This document shows positions 17,068 through 26,700 of a DNA stretch of 40,295 bases, one piece after another (the stretch's first letter is position 1; the number at the start of each line of letters is the position of its first letter). Source of the stretch: an uncultured Pseudomonadales bacterium (GTDB lineage Bacteria; Pseudomonadota; Gammaproteobacteria; Pseudomonadales; Azotimanducaceae); assembly GCA_938017975.1 (NCBI GenBank), contig CALIKQ010000018.1, positions 1 to 40,295 of the forward strand, in the 5' to 3' direction. The notes beneath the pieces were generated by a model. It did not search any database. It was not told the origin of the DNA and saw only the letters and a list, made by a program, of their open reading frames with translations. Made by a program: the position numbers and the translations under genes.

Positions 17068-19983
17068 TCACACTTTGGTTTGATCGGCGATCGCATCAGT
17101 CACATCGTTAAAAATTGCTTCCAATTGACCCATGTTCTTTTGCACAGTCATTGAGTCTCTTTCTCCTCCCGCCTGTTCAAGCGCGAGACATAACTCCGCA
17201 AGCCGATATGCACCGATGGTTCTCGCCGAGGATTTTAGTTTATGTGCGGTTGATCGAACCCCATCAAAATTAGCATCACTGGCGGCAGCTCGCATTTCAT
17301 GAACGGTTGCCGCAGCAGATTCAGCAAACTCGTCAAGCAACGGATTGAGCAGCTCAGAATCGTTACCAAACAAGACTTTCATCTCAGCTAGGTCCAGAAC
17401 TGCCAATTCCGTCGAAGAAGCATCTTGCTCGGCGTAATCCGAAACAACATTGAACTCATTTAACCGCGGATTCGGCAGATACGATCTGAGCATATCTTGC
17501 AGGACTAAGATTTCCAGGGGCTTCGAAAGATAATCATTCATGCCCGCCTCAATGCAAGCTTCAGCAGCACCCTCCATCGCACTGGCTGTAATGGCGATAA
17601 TCGGCAAGCCCGCTCGCCCCTGCTCTTCCTGCCGAATACGTCGAGTCAATTCATAGCCGTCCATGTTGGGCATGTCGCAATCAGTCAGAAGCAATCCAAT
17701 ACCCCCTCGACGAATTCGATCGAGCGCCTCAACACCATCTGCTGCCAGCTCGCAGGCAAGACCCAGAGTGTTGAGCTGGCGCCGAATCACTTGCTGGTTA
17801 ACGACATTGTCCTCAGCAACCAGAATTAAAAGTCCGGCATCAGAGGCCTCTGCAGCCGTCATCGGCACCCAGGCCTCCTGTAATTCGGGGCCTTCAACAC
17901 CCACCTCCGGAAACCCTTCTCTACCAGCCATCAAAGAAACGGCAGAAATCATTTCACGCCACCGAAAAGGACTACTACCAATTAGCGCCAAGCGCTCGGC
18001 AATTTTGCGAAGCCGTTGACCGCGATTGGCGCTGAGGAAGACCCAACCCAACGGCCCCCGCGCTTGGACTGCCTCCTCTTGCCGCCAAATAGTTTCCTGT
18101 TCGCTCCGCGAATAATTTTCAGACAGAATCACTACTTTTGCTGACTCAGCCGCACAGCGGCCGAGCATCGATTGCAGCTGTCTTGCATCACCGACGTGAT
18201 GACACCGGGCACCACTAAAATTGAGTCCGCGCGCCATGGCACCAAAGGCCTCATCGGAAGCACCAATAAACAGCACATCGATTTCAGAAAGATCGAGCTG
18301 ATCGCGAGCGACGGCACCGGGCTCTGAAGGCTCTAGGGTTAGGTCGAAACTAAACGTTGCCCCGTCTCCCAAAGTGCTTTCGACAAAAATCGTGCCGCCC
18401 ATTACCTCAACTAACCGCCGACAGATCGCAAGCCCCAACCCTGTCCCGCCGTAGATTCTGCTCGTCGATTTCTCAGCTTGGGCAAAATCAGCAAAGATGT
18501 TTTCTTTGGCCTCATCCGAGAGCCCAATACCGCGATCAATCACACTCAGCCGGAGCGCCGAAAGACCTGGTGGCCCGCCATCGAGCAACTCCAATCGCAC
18601 AACAATTTCACCTTGAAGGGGCGAGAACTTAATCGCATTCCCAACCAAATTAACCAGGATCTGACGCAACCGCATACGATCTAGCATAAGGTTACTTGGT
18701 ATACATGGATCAAAATTAAGAATAAGGGACTGCTCATTCTTCGCGGCATTTGTCGAAATGACTTCAAGCGCAGTCTCGGCTACCTCAGCGAGATCAGACG
18801 CAACTAGGTCCAGCTCTATTTTCCCAGCCTCAACCTTCGAAATATCCAAAATATCGTTGATCAGAGACAGCAGCGCCTGGCCAGAGTCTTGTATGGTTTT
18901 CACCATTTCCGTCTGATTCTCATCAAGCGCACTGCGCTTCATCAAATCGACCATCCCCAAAATACCGTTCATCGGTGTTCGTATTTCATGACTCATGCTC
19001 GCCAAAAAATTCGACTTGGATGCCGCTGCTACTTCTGCGCGCTCAACCAATGCCTTGAGCTCCGAGATATCCACAACAGTGATAATTTGCTCCCCCGAGG
19101 GCAGGCTTTTAATCGTGATTCTTGCCCAGCGATCCCCTCTGAACTGAAAGTCCCTATGCAGAACGCCTGCGGTTGCGCCACTTCTAAACCAAGCGCGAAT
19201 ATCTTCTTGGCTTCCTGGGGTGTTACTCTCAATATCCTCACTGGCTAAAATAGTATCCACAACAGATAACCAATCTGCGCCTTGCTTCATGCAATGCGCG
19301 GCGTCAGGAAATATCGCTCTGACTCTGCGATTTAAAAACCGAATGGACTGCTTGTCATCAACCAGAATATAGCCCTCGGAAAAATGCTCGAGCGCGAGCC
19401 CCAAATATCGCTGCGCTTCATCAAGGGAAGCAACTTTTTCACCCAGTTCTGCCTCTAAATTCTGTTCTGAGCTGCGCAGCATTCGCTCACGAACCTTGCG
19501 TTCGGTGACGTCAAACAACATCAGAACTCGAGTGTCTTGACCATCAAGAGACATCATCGACGGCAGAGTCACGATCGACATAATTTCACCATTGGGCTTA
19601 ACCACCTCATACTCTCTTTCAGCAAGCGGCGGCTCGAAGCCCAATTCTTTAGCGAATGCAGCACTCGCTTCCGTCATAAAATTGGAAGCGAGCTGGTTGA
19701 CGAGTTCCGTTTCGGGGCGGCCCAGCAATGCCTCGGCGCTTGGGTTTACGCGGATCATGACTTGACGCCTGACCACAACGCACGCGACCGTGCTGGTCCT
19801 AAACCATTTCCAGAAACTTTCTTCTTGGCGCTCCGAGACCTCGGAGATGCTTTGTCGGCGTTCGACAACATTACCCTGCAAGGCCTGTAATCGATCCAAC
19901 TTTTGACCCAACCTGACCAGCCAAAAGAGTAAAGCTGACGCTAGCATCACAGCCAGAACGGCCAAGAAAACTTGTTCTTCCAT
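17068..19983 (-). CDS. Tripartite hybrid sensor histidine kinase (PAS-PAS-HisKA-HATPase-REC-Hpt)
   Basis: Membrane-bound hybrid kinase of the BarA/EvgS type. Residues below count from the ATG at 19986. One N-terminal TM segment (about 5-27) is followed by two PAS-like domains (about 55-165 and 195-310). HisKA has His333 in SHEIRTPMN; HATPase has DRGIGL and GGTGLGL (about 435-552). A degenerate receiver-like region spans about 563-690. A true REC has Glu725-Asp726, Asp769 and Lys822, and a C-terminal Hpt has His915 in STAHKLKSS. The second ATG (19983) is preferred because GGAG sits five bases ahead of it. There is no periplasmic sensor loop, so sensing is probably cytoplasmic through PAS. No response regulator gene is adjacent; the target is unknown. 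Confidence 0.93.
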   Translation of the reverse strand: MEEQVFLAVLAVMLASALLFWLVRLGQKLDRLQALQGNVVERRQSISEVSERQEESFWKWFRTSTVACVVVRRQVMIRVNPSAEALLGRPETELVNQLASNFMTEASAAFAKELGFEPPLAEREYEVVKPNGEIMSIVTLPSMMSLDGQDTRVLMLFDVTERKVRERMLRSSEQNLEAELGEKVASLDEAQRYLGLALEHFSEGYILVDDKQSIRFLNRRVRAIFPDAAHCMKQGADWLSVVDTILASEDIESNTPGSQEDIRAWFRSGATAGVLHRDFQFRGDRWARITIKSLPSGEQIITVVDISELKALVERAEVAAASKSNFLASMSHEIRTPMNGILGMVDLMKRSALDENQTEMVKTIQDSGQALLSLINDILDISKVEAGKIELDLVASDLAEVAETALEVISTNAAKNEQSLILNFDPCIPSNLMLDRMRLRQILVNLVGNAIKFSPLQGEIVVRLELLDGGPPGLSALRLSVIDRGIGLSDEAKENIFADFAQAEKSTSRIYGGTGLGLAICRRLVEVMGGTIFVESTLGDGATFSFDLTLEPSEPGAVARDQLDLSEIDVLFIGASDEAFGAMARGLNFSGARCHHVGDARQLQSMLGRCAAESAKVVILSENYSRSEQETIWRQEEAVQARGPLGWVFLSANRGQRLRKIAERLALIGSSPFRWREMISAVSLMAGREGFPEVGVEGPELQEAWVPMTAAEASDAGLLILVAEDNVVNQQVIRRQLNTLGLACELAADGVEALDRIRRGGIGLLLTDCDMPNMDGYELTRRIRQEEQGRAGLPIIAITASAMEGAAEACIEAGMNDYLSKPLEILVLQDMLRSYLPNPRLNEFNVVSDYAEQDASSTELAVLDLAEMKVLFGNDSELLNPLLDEFAESAAATVHEMRAAASDANFDGVRSTAHKLKSSARTIGAYRLAELCLALEQAGGERDSMTVQKNMGQLEAIFNDVTDAIADQTKV

Positions 19984-20067
19984 CATGGCTCCTATTCCTT
20001 ACGCTATAGCGGCAGATTAAAAAGGTGCTTGATGATCAAGATCGAAGACAGCCGCCACCGATCAGCC

Positions 20068-20088
20068 CTAAAGTCTAAAGCCTAAACA
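20068..20088. repeat. Three imperfect CTAAAGY heptamers after leuA
   Basis: CTAAAGT, CTAAAGC and CTAAACA abut the leuA stop codon in the 105-base gap before the kinase gene. The third copy has diverged. A weak hairpin with TTTTT (CTTGATCATCAAG, minus strand, near 20027-20038) follows and could be a poor leuA terminator. Confidence 0.55.
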
Positions 20089-21804
20089 TTAGCTTTCACG
20101 CCATAGCCGATTAAGGGCTGCGATAATCGACCGAAAAGCTGCCGTCGTCGTGTTCGGGCTAATGCCTACACCGAAACACTTCGAGGACTCTGCATCCGCA
20201 ATCGCTATAATGCTGATTGCCTTGGCTTCGCTACCTTCATTGAGCGCATACTCTTGATAATCAACGACATTCACCGACTCATTGAGTGTTTTGGCCAGTG
20301 CGCTGACAAACGCGTCAATGGGTCCGGCGCCTTCTCCCTCGATCGCTATTTCACTCTCAGAGACGCGAATTCTCGCCGAACAGTGTTCGCGTTCTCCAGG
20401 AATTGTATTGATCTGATAATCTATCAGCTGATACGGTCCTTCAACATCAACCATCTCCTCAACGAACGTCTTCCAAATCGTATCAGGTTTTAATTCTCCG
20501 CCATCAGACTCAGATTTCTGTTGAACGATTGGGCTGAGTTCAAGCAGTAAATCCCTTGGGAGATGGACATCGAAATAGTTTTCGAGAATAAAAGCCACGC
20601 CTCCTTTTCCTGACTGGCTATTGACTCGAACCGTTTCTCGGTACGAACCACCGACGTCTGCTGGGTCAATCGGCAAATAGGGCACTTCCCAGGCACCATC
20701 AGAGCCTGACTCTACATACGCCATTCCTTTTCGAATGGCGTCTTGGTGAGATCCGGAAAAAGCAGTGAAAACCAGTTCGCCGGCATAGGGTTGACGGACA
20801 TGAATCGGGATCTTCGTGCAGGCTTCTGACACAGCGATGATCCGTTGCATATCCGAGAGATGTAATCGAGGATCCACCCCTTGAGAAAACAAGTTCATTG
20901 CCATCGTAATGATGTCACAGTTGCCGGTTCGTTCTCCGTTACCGAACAACGTCCCCTCTATGCGCTCGGCTCCCGCCATTAAGCCCAACTCAGAGGCCGC
21001 CACCCCGGTTCCACGATCATTGTGGGTGTGCAGGCTGATCACCGCCAAATCGCGTCTCGGCAAATGACGCATAAAATATTCAAGTTGATCGGCGTAGATG
21101 TTGGGAGTAGCCATCTCAACTGTTGCCGGTAAGTTTAAGATGACTTTCTTTTCGGGCGTCGCGCCCCAAACCTCCATCACAGCAGCACAAATTTCCACGG
21201 CGAAATCCATCTCCGTTGCTGTATAGCTTTCAGGTGAATACTCCAAAATAACGTTTGTACCAGCGGCTTCAAGCGGCCGAGTGTAGGCCTTAACCAGCTC
21301 AGTCGCCTGAGTAGCCAACTGAATAATCTCGTCTTTGGACTTTCCAAAAACAACTCTGCGCTGCAGCGTTGAAGTCGAGTTGTAGAGATGGAAGATCACA
21401 TTTTTGGCGCCAGAAACGGCTTCGATCGTTCGAGTAATCAGATCTTCTCTCGCCTGACAAAGCACTTGAATCGTAACATCGTCAGGTATCAAGCCTTCGT
21501 CAATGATTTTCCGGACAAAGTCGAAATCGGTTTGTGATGCAGCTGGGAACCCAACCTCGATTTCTTTAAACCCCAGATCAATAAGCAAATCGTACATCAT
21601 TTGCTTCTCAAGCGGCGTCATCGGCTCAATCAGGGCTTGATTACCGTCTCGCAAATCAACGCTACACCATCTAGGCGCTTGATCGATCGTCTGATCAGGC
21701 CAGGTGCGATCTTTTAAAGCAACGGGCTCAAAAGGTTTATATTTCTGATACGGCATGGCCTTTACGGACCCTGCCTCATTATTTTTGACTGAATTGGTAC
21801 TCAT
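20089..21804 (-). CDS. leuA: 2-isopropylmalate synthase, long type
   Basis: Condenses 2-oxoisovalerate with acetyl-CoA, the first committed step of leucine synthesis. The 571-residue product belongs to the long LeuA type seen in Pseudomonas. It has the DRTWPDQTIDQAPRW beginning, the catalytic SVDLRDGNQAL motif, metal ligands in HTHNDRGTG and GNGERTGN, and a C-terminal leucine-feedback regulatory domain (about 430-571). ATG 21804 is chosen; TTG 21807 precedes it, and GAGGA is seven bases upstream of the ATG. The gene is monocistronic here. The upstream leader points to attenuation control by leucine supply. Confidence 0.95.
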   Translation of the reverse strand: MSTNSVKNNEAGSVKAMPYQKYKPFEPVALKDRTWPDQTIDQAPRWCSVDLRDGNQALIEPMTPLEKQMMYDLLIDLGFKEIEVGFPAASQTDFDFVRKIIDEGLIPDDVTIQVLCQAREDLITRTIEAVSGAKNVIFHLYNSTSTLQRRVVFGKSKDEIIQLATQATELVKAYTRPLEAAGTNVILEYSPESYTATEMDFAVEICAAVMEVWGATPEKKVILNLPATVEMATPNIYADQLEYFMRHLPRRDLAVISLHTHNDRGTGVAASELGLMAGAERIEGTLFGNGERTGNCDIITMAMNLFSQGVDPRLHLSDMQRIIAVSEACTKIPIHVRQPYAGELVFTAFSGSHQDAIRKGMAYVESGSDGAWEVPYLPIDPADVGGSYRETVRVNSQSGKGGVAFILENYFDVHLPRDLLLELSPIVQQKSESDGGELKPDTIWKTFVEEMVDVEGPYQLIDYQINTIPGEREHCSARIRVSESEIAIEGEGAGPIDAFVSALAKTLNESVNVVDYQEYALNEGSEAKAISIIAIADAESSKCFGVGISPNTTTAAFRSIIAALNRLWRES

Positions 21805-21831
21805 CAATTTTTCCTCATAAAAGAATGATGT

Positions 21832-21850
21832 GCTTGCGACTGAAGCAAGC
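21832..21850 (-). terminator. Candidate leuA attenuator hairpin
   Basis: GCTTGC-TTCAGTC-GCAAGC on the minus strand is a perfect 6-bp stem, followed by a T-rich stretch (ATTCTTTT) just before the leuA ribosome binding site. A run of seven A precedes the stem. The loop-side CAGTCG (21842-21837) can alternatively pair with CGACTG (21899-21894) inside the leader ORF, as an antiterminator would. The U-tract is interrupted, so termination strength is uncertain. Confidence 0.5.
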
Positions 21851-21884
21851 TTTTTTTCTCAATGCAGGAATTGGTAACGGCCGC

Positions 21885-21980
21885 CTACAACGGCAGTCGT
21901 AGTAGCCCGAGGTGGACAAGCGAAGGACACAACGCTTTGCATAACTGGCTGACGCGCTCAGTGTGGAATCCATAAGTCAT
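21885..21980 (-). CDS. Putative leucine leader peptide (31 codons, 8 Leu)
   Basis: A short frame from ATG 21980 to TAG 21885 encodes a 31-residue peptide whose last part reads LVHLGLLRLPL. Eight residues are leucine, using TTA, TTG, CTT, CTC, CTA, CTA, CTG and TTG, and six of the last eleven are Leu. It begins about 34 bases after the predicted leuA transcription start and stops 81 bases before leuA. The end of the ORF overlaps a hairpin (CTACGAC-TGCC-GTTGTAG). This is the layout expected for ribosome-mediated attenuation. The ribosome binding site is weak (GAAGG, 13 bases away). A second overlapping frame (21942-21859) has no Leu cluster and is less likely. Confidence 0.6.
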   Translation of the reverse strand: MTYGFHTERVSQLCKALCPSLVHLGLLRLPL

Positions 21981-22020
21981 TTTGTTGAAGGTGCCTTCAC
22001 CATCGAGCCAAGATCAGCGA

Positions 22021-22049
22021 ATAATACTCTGGGAGCTTGGCCCTGCCAA
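22021..22049 (-). promoter_or_regulatory. leuA promoter
   Basis: TTGGCA (22049-22044, 5/6) and TATTAT (22026-22021, 5/6) are spaced by exactly 17 bases. Transcription would start near 22014, giving a leuA leader of about 210 bases. A 14-base palindrome TGAAGG-TG-CCTTCA (21986-21999) lies between the start site and the leader ORF. Confidence 0.65.
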
Positions 22050-22052
22050 CCC

Positions 22053-22574
22053 TCAACTGATGAGACTTAACCCTGCTTTATAGCGGCGAGCGTTCTCGAC
22101 ATAATGCTTCGCACTTTGTAACAAACCCTGCTGCTGCTCAGGGGTTAAGGTCCGAACAATCTTACCGGGAGAGCCCATCACCAGCGATCCATCGGGAATC
22201 TCTTTTCCTTCTGCGATTAATGCATTGGCGCCGATCAGGCAGTTTCGACCAATTTTTGCGCCATTTAGCACAACCGCGTTGATTCCGATAAGTGATTCAT
22301 CTCCAATGGTGCAGCCATGCAGCATCACTTTGTGCCCCACGGTCACGTTTTTGCCCAATGTCAAAGCCATACCCGGGTCAACGTGCAGCACTGAGCCATC
22401 CTGAACATTGGAATTTTCACCAATCACGATCGGCGCATGCTCGGCTCTTAACACCGCATTAAACCAAACACTCGCGCCTTTGCTCAGCGTCACTTGCCCG
22501 ATTACGCTGGCATTATCAGCGACCCAAGCATCTTCGTGCACCTTCGGTTCAAAATCGTCGAGTTTAAAAATCAT
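22053..22574 (-). CDS. Gamma-carbonic anhydrase-like hexapeptide-repeat protein
   Basis: Left-handed beta-helix protein of the YrdA/gamma-carbonic anhydrase-like family, usually a trimer with metal at subunit interfaces. The 173 residues contain hexapeptide repeats (about 15-140, for example [15 protein letters not shown] and [10 protein letters not shown]). Three candidate Zn ligands are His64, His81 (VGHKVMLHG) and His86. Whether this clade hydrates CO2 is not certain; many members show no activity. Start ATG 22574. It is followed directly by the leuA promoter and preceded by the CoA-type Nudix gene (36-base gap). Confidence 0.87.
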   Translation of the reverse strand: MIFKLDDFEPKVHEDAWVADNASVIGQVTLSKGASVWFNAVLRAEHAPIVIGENSNVQDGSVLHVDPGMALTLGKNVTVGHKVMLHGCTIGDESLIGINAVVLNGAKIGRNCLIGANALIAEGKEIPDGSLVMGSPGKIVRTLTPEQQQGLLQSAKHYVENARRYKAGLSLIS

Positions 22575-22610
22575 CTATGCGCCTTATTTGAGGTTTTTCC
22601 GCTGGAAAAA

Positions 22611-23213
22611 TCATAGCACAGGGTCGACTGTCTCGCTCGAATCCGTAAGCCCAATGCGAATGAAATCCTCCAAAATGAGCGCCGTTAGACCCCAAATTCT
22701 GTATTCCTCATAGTCGTAAACTGGCGCCAACTGCACTTCACCTTGCCGGTCCAATCGCTCAGTTGCGGTTCTAGGATCGTTCTGCAGCCAGGGGATAGGC
22801 ACCTCAAACACTTCGCTCACCTCTCCGGGATTTGGTTTTATGGGTGTCAATTCATCCATAAGCGCCACAAAAGGTGTCACCCAAAGGCCATGCTTTGAAA
22901 CTAAGCCTGGTAGCGGAGACAAAATCTCAATCGCTTGCGGCGGGATCCCGAGTTCCTCATGAGTTTCTCGCAGCGCAGTCAATTCCAGACTAGCATCCTC
23001 GGGATCTTGCTTTCCGCCGACAAATGAGACTTCTCCCCCATGTGCGCTGAGCCCCTTAGATCGGAGCGTTAACACAACACGCGGAGTCTCCCCCGCTCGA
23101 ATTAAAACCAGTACCGATGCCTGCTGGCGCTGACGATGGTGTTCGGGTACCGGCTCCGGCTTCCAGCTCGACAATCGGGATCTCAGAATTTCAATCAAAG
23201 CAGACGTCTCCAT
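22611..23213 (-). CDS. Nudix hydrolase, CoA pyrophosphatase type (NudL-like)
   Basis: 200-residue Nudix protein probably hydrolysing CoA or acyl-CoA to phosphopantetheine compounds. The variant Nudix box GGKQDPEDASLELTALRE followed by THEELG matches the CoA-diphosphatase pattern, preceded by a LTLRSKGLSAHGGEVSFV segment typical of the group. Metal-binding Glu residues are present in REthEE. Start ATG 23213. It is divergent from the next Nudix gene, with only 34 bases between start codons. Exact substrate is inferred from the family. Confidence 0.85.
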   Translation of the reverse strand: METSALIEILRSRLSSWKPEPVPEHHRQRQQASVLVLIRAGETPRVVLTLRSKGLSAHGGEVSFVGGKQDPEDASLELTALRETHEELGIPPQAIEILSPLPGLVSKHGLWVTPFVALMDELTPIKPNPGEVSEVFEVPIPWLQNDPRTATERLDRQGEVQLAPVYDYEEYRIWGLTALILEDFIRIGLTDSSETVDPVL

Positions 23214-23247
23214 TGTGGCGCTAAGCTTGGCAACCTATACTCTGCGC

Positions 23248-23793
23248 ATGAAATATTGCACTCAATGCGGCGGCACGGTCTCCAAAAGCATCCCTCAAGG
23301 CGACAATCGAGAACGTTTTGTTTGTGGTCACTGCCAACACATTCACTACCAAAATCCAAGAATCATTGCGGGCTGTCTGCCTTTTTTTGAAGATCAGGTT
23401 CTGCTCTGTCGACGGGCGATTGAGCCACGGCGCGGCATGTGGACCCTGCCTGCTGGATTTCTAGAAAACGGGGAGTCTATCTCAGACGGCGCAGTCCGGG
23501 AAACGCTTGAGGAAGCGAACGCTCGAGTTAGGGTCGATTCAATCTATACCATTTTCAGCCTTCCCCATATCTCACAGGTCTACGTTTTTTATCGCGCCCA
23601 GCTGCTTGACCTAGACTTTAGCGCCGGGGAGGAAAGCCTTGAGACTAAACTTTTCAGAGAGCAAGAGATACCCTGGGATCTGCTCTCATTTGCTGCCATT
23701 GAGCAAACCTTAACTGCTTATTTTTCGGACCTAAAACACGGCCAATATCAACTACGCGAGGGCACCATCGATCCACGCATCACAACGGGCTAA
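23248..23793 (+). CDS. Nudix hydrolase with N-terminal zinc ribbon
   Basis: A zinc ribbon (Cys4, Cys7, Cys26, Cys29 from MKYCTQCGG) is followed by a Nudix domain with a perfect box, [14 protein letters not shown] then RETLEEANA. Length is 181 residues from ATG 23248; a GTG at 23215 would extend it but would abut the divergent start codon. The zinc ribbon resembles NudC, but the protein lacks NudC's N-terminal domain and is shorter, so NADH pyrophosphatase activity should not be assumed. Related proteins are often annotated as ADP-ribose pyrophosphatases. Its stop overlaps the purL stop by 4 bases (convergent). Confidence 0.85.
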   Translation: MKYCTQCGGTVSKSIPQGDNRERFVCGHCQHIHYQNPRIIAGCLPFFEDQVLLCRRAIEPRRGMWTLPAGFLENGESISDGAVRETLEEANARVRVDSIYTIFSLPHISQVYVFYRAQLLDLDFSAGEESLETKLFREQEIPWDLLSFAAIEQTLTAYFSDLKHGQYQLREGTIDPRITTG

Positions 23794-26700
23794 TCAAGCC
23801 ACCGCCGGGCATTTTTGAACATCTGAAACCACGGACTCAAAATGTCAATCTCTGAGGGCCGATAAGACCATTGACTACCACGATAAGATCGCTCAGGGTG
23901 CGGCATCATCGCCGTAACACGCCCATCGCTGCTCGTCACAGCGGTCAATCCGCCCAGTGACCCATTGGGGTTTGCAGGATAGAGCGTCGTTGGATGAAGC
24001 GCGTTGGACACGAACCGCATCGCCACCTGCTTCGATTGATTCAATTCCATCAACGCGCTCTCAGTCAGTGCTGCTCGACCCTCTCCATGGGAGACCACGA
24101 TCGGCAAGTAGGCGCCATCCATATTTTCCAACAAAAGACTGTTGCTTTGCATGACTTCAACCATTGAAAACCGAGCCTCAAACTGTTCAGAACGATTGCG
24201 GAGAAACTCCGGCCAGTTGTCTGCACCGGGAATGATGGCCTTCAGTTGAGACAACATCTGGCAGCCGTTACAAACCCCTAGGCTTAAAGTGTCAGCACTT
24301 TCAAAAAACGCCGCAAATTGGTCTGAGACTTGGGCGTTCATCAAGATACTTTTTGCCCAGCCCGATCCAGCACCCAGAACATCCCCATAGGAAAATCCGC
24401 CACAGGCCGCAAGTGCCTTGAACCGCCCCAAAGAGACTTCCCCGGACAACAGGTCACTCATATGAACATCGATCGCTTTAAACCCGGCCTCATTAAAGGC
24501 TGCAGCCATTTCAGATTGTGAATTAACGCCTTGCTCACGCAGAATCGCAACCTCTGGTGCAATACCTCGTCCCACCATAGGAGCCTGAAGCTGGCTCGAA
24601 AGACGACTCGGAATGTGGCAACTGAGTCCAGGGTCATCGTCATCGCAAAGCTCGGCAAACGCTTCCTCGGCGCATTCGGGATTGTCCCTGAGTTTTTGCA
24701 GTTGATAACTCACCCAAGACCATTGCGCTGCAGCTTCAGCGCGGGACCAGTTCAAAATCATCCCTCCGTTGTGACGTATGCAGACCTTTTGATCGAACCG
24801 AGGTTGACCGAGATCCACAGACGCCAAACCGGCGGCTGCTAAACGCCCCTGCAAAACGCCCAGCTCATTGGCCGCTACCTGCAAGACCACACCGACCTCT
24901 TCGTTGAACAAAAAGGCCAGGGGCGATTCCGACTCAGCAATTGTCAGATCAAAGCCACAGTGGCCAGCAATAGACATTTCGATAAGCGTCGCCATCAATC
25001 CGCCATCTGATCGATCATGCATGGCGTAAACATGTGCTCGTGTCGCCTCATCCTGCAGCACATTCCACAGTGCCGAGAGACCTTCAAAATCTAAGACATC
25101 GGGCACAACGTCACTGATCTGGTCCGAGCACTGTTCTAAGATCGAACCACCCATTCGCCTTGGCTGACCGCCCAACTCAATGAGCAGGAGACGACTTGGC
25201 TGATCGACGAGCACCGGCGTGAGTGTCTCAGTGACGTCTAGAACCGGTGCAAAAGCAGACACGATCAGCGATACAGGCGCGGTCACCACACGCTGTTGAT
25301 CATCATCCTGCCAACGCGTCTGCATCGACATCGAATCTTTTCCAACTGGGATGCAAATACCTAAAGCGGGGCACATTTGCATGCCCACTGCTTCGACAGT
25401 GTGATAAAGGCTCGAATCCTCTCCAGGATGACCGCTTGCAGCCATCCAATTGGCGGAAAGCTTAATGTCGCTTAGCCGTCCAATTCGTGCAGCGGCAAGA
25501 TTCGTCAGCGCTTCGGCCACTGCCATGCGTCCAGACGCTGGGCCATCAATCACGGCTAAGGGCGTACGTTCACCCATAGCCATCGCTTCACCGACTTGAT
25601 CATTAAAACCCGCACTGGTGACTGCCACATCAGCAACAGGAACCTGCCACGGCCCCACCAATTGATCTCTCGCCACCAAACCACCCACACTGCGGTCCCC
25701 GATGGTGATCAAAAAGCTTTTGCTACCAACGGTTGGATGCCTAAGAACACGTTTGGTGGCTTCCAAGATCTCAAGATGAACATCCCGAGGTGGACTTTTT
25801 CTTGAGGTCGAGATAGCGGACTTGTGAAGTCGAGGGGGTTTTCCAAACAAAACCGACATGGGCAAATCAACTGGAACATCCTTCAGCAGAGGGTCTCGAA
25901 CCTCGAGATGATGCCGAGCTGTTGCTTCTCCAACTACTGCGACAGGACAGCGTTCTCTCTCGCACAGCGCAAGAAACTGGTCCAATTCACTGGGCGCAAT
26001 CGCCAGCACGTAACGCTCCTGGGCTTCATTGCACCAAATTTCGAGGGGCGAGAGCTGGCTTTCAGCTGAGGGTATCGACCGCAAATCAAAGACACCGCCG
26101 CAACCCCCATCCTTCACCAATTCTGGGAGCGCGTTAGATAATCCGCCAGCGCCAACATCATGAATAAAGCGAATGGGATTGCGAGCGCCAAGTTGCCAAC
26201 ACCGATCAATCACCTCTTGGCAGCGGTGCTCGATCTCGGGATTACCGCGCTGAACACTGGCAAAATCTAATTCTGCATCGCCGGCGCCCGAGGCGATCGA
26301 AGAAGCCGCACCCCCTCCGAGTCCGATTAGCATCGCAGGCCCACCCAGCACAACCAGCGCATCACCCGGTTCGATTTGACCTTTATCGACATGCTCCGAG
26401 CGGATATTGCCCAAGCCGCCGGCGATCATGATGGGTTTATGGTATCCCCAGCGCTGGCCATCAAGAGACAGTTCGAAGGCACGAAAATACCCCGCCAGGT
26501 TAGGGCGACCAAACTCATTATTAAACGCCGCACCACCGATCGGCCCCTCAAGCATGATCGCGAGGGGGGATGCGATTCGCTTAGGTCGACCATAATCATT
26601 TTCCCAAGGCTCAATCGCACCTGGAATCTGCAGATTCGACACCGTAAACCCGGTCAGGCCCGCTTTCGGACGAGATCCACGGCCCACGGCGCCCTCGTCT

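Noticed and set aside
21859-21942. Alternative 27-residue leader frame before leuA (Thr/Val-containing)
   Set aside because: No Leu cluster; the overlapping Leu-rich frame fits attenuation much better.
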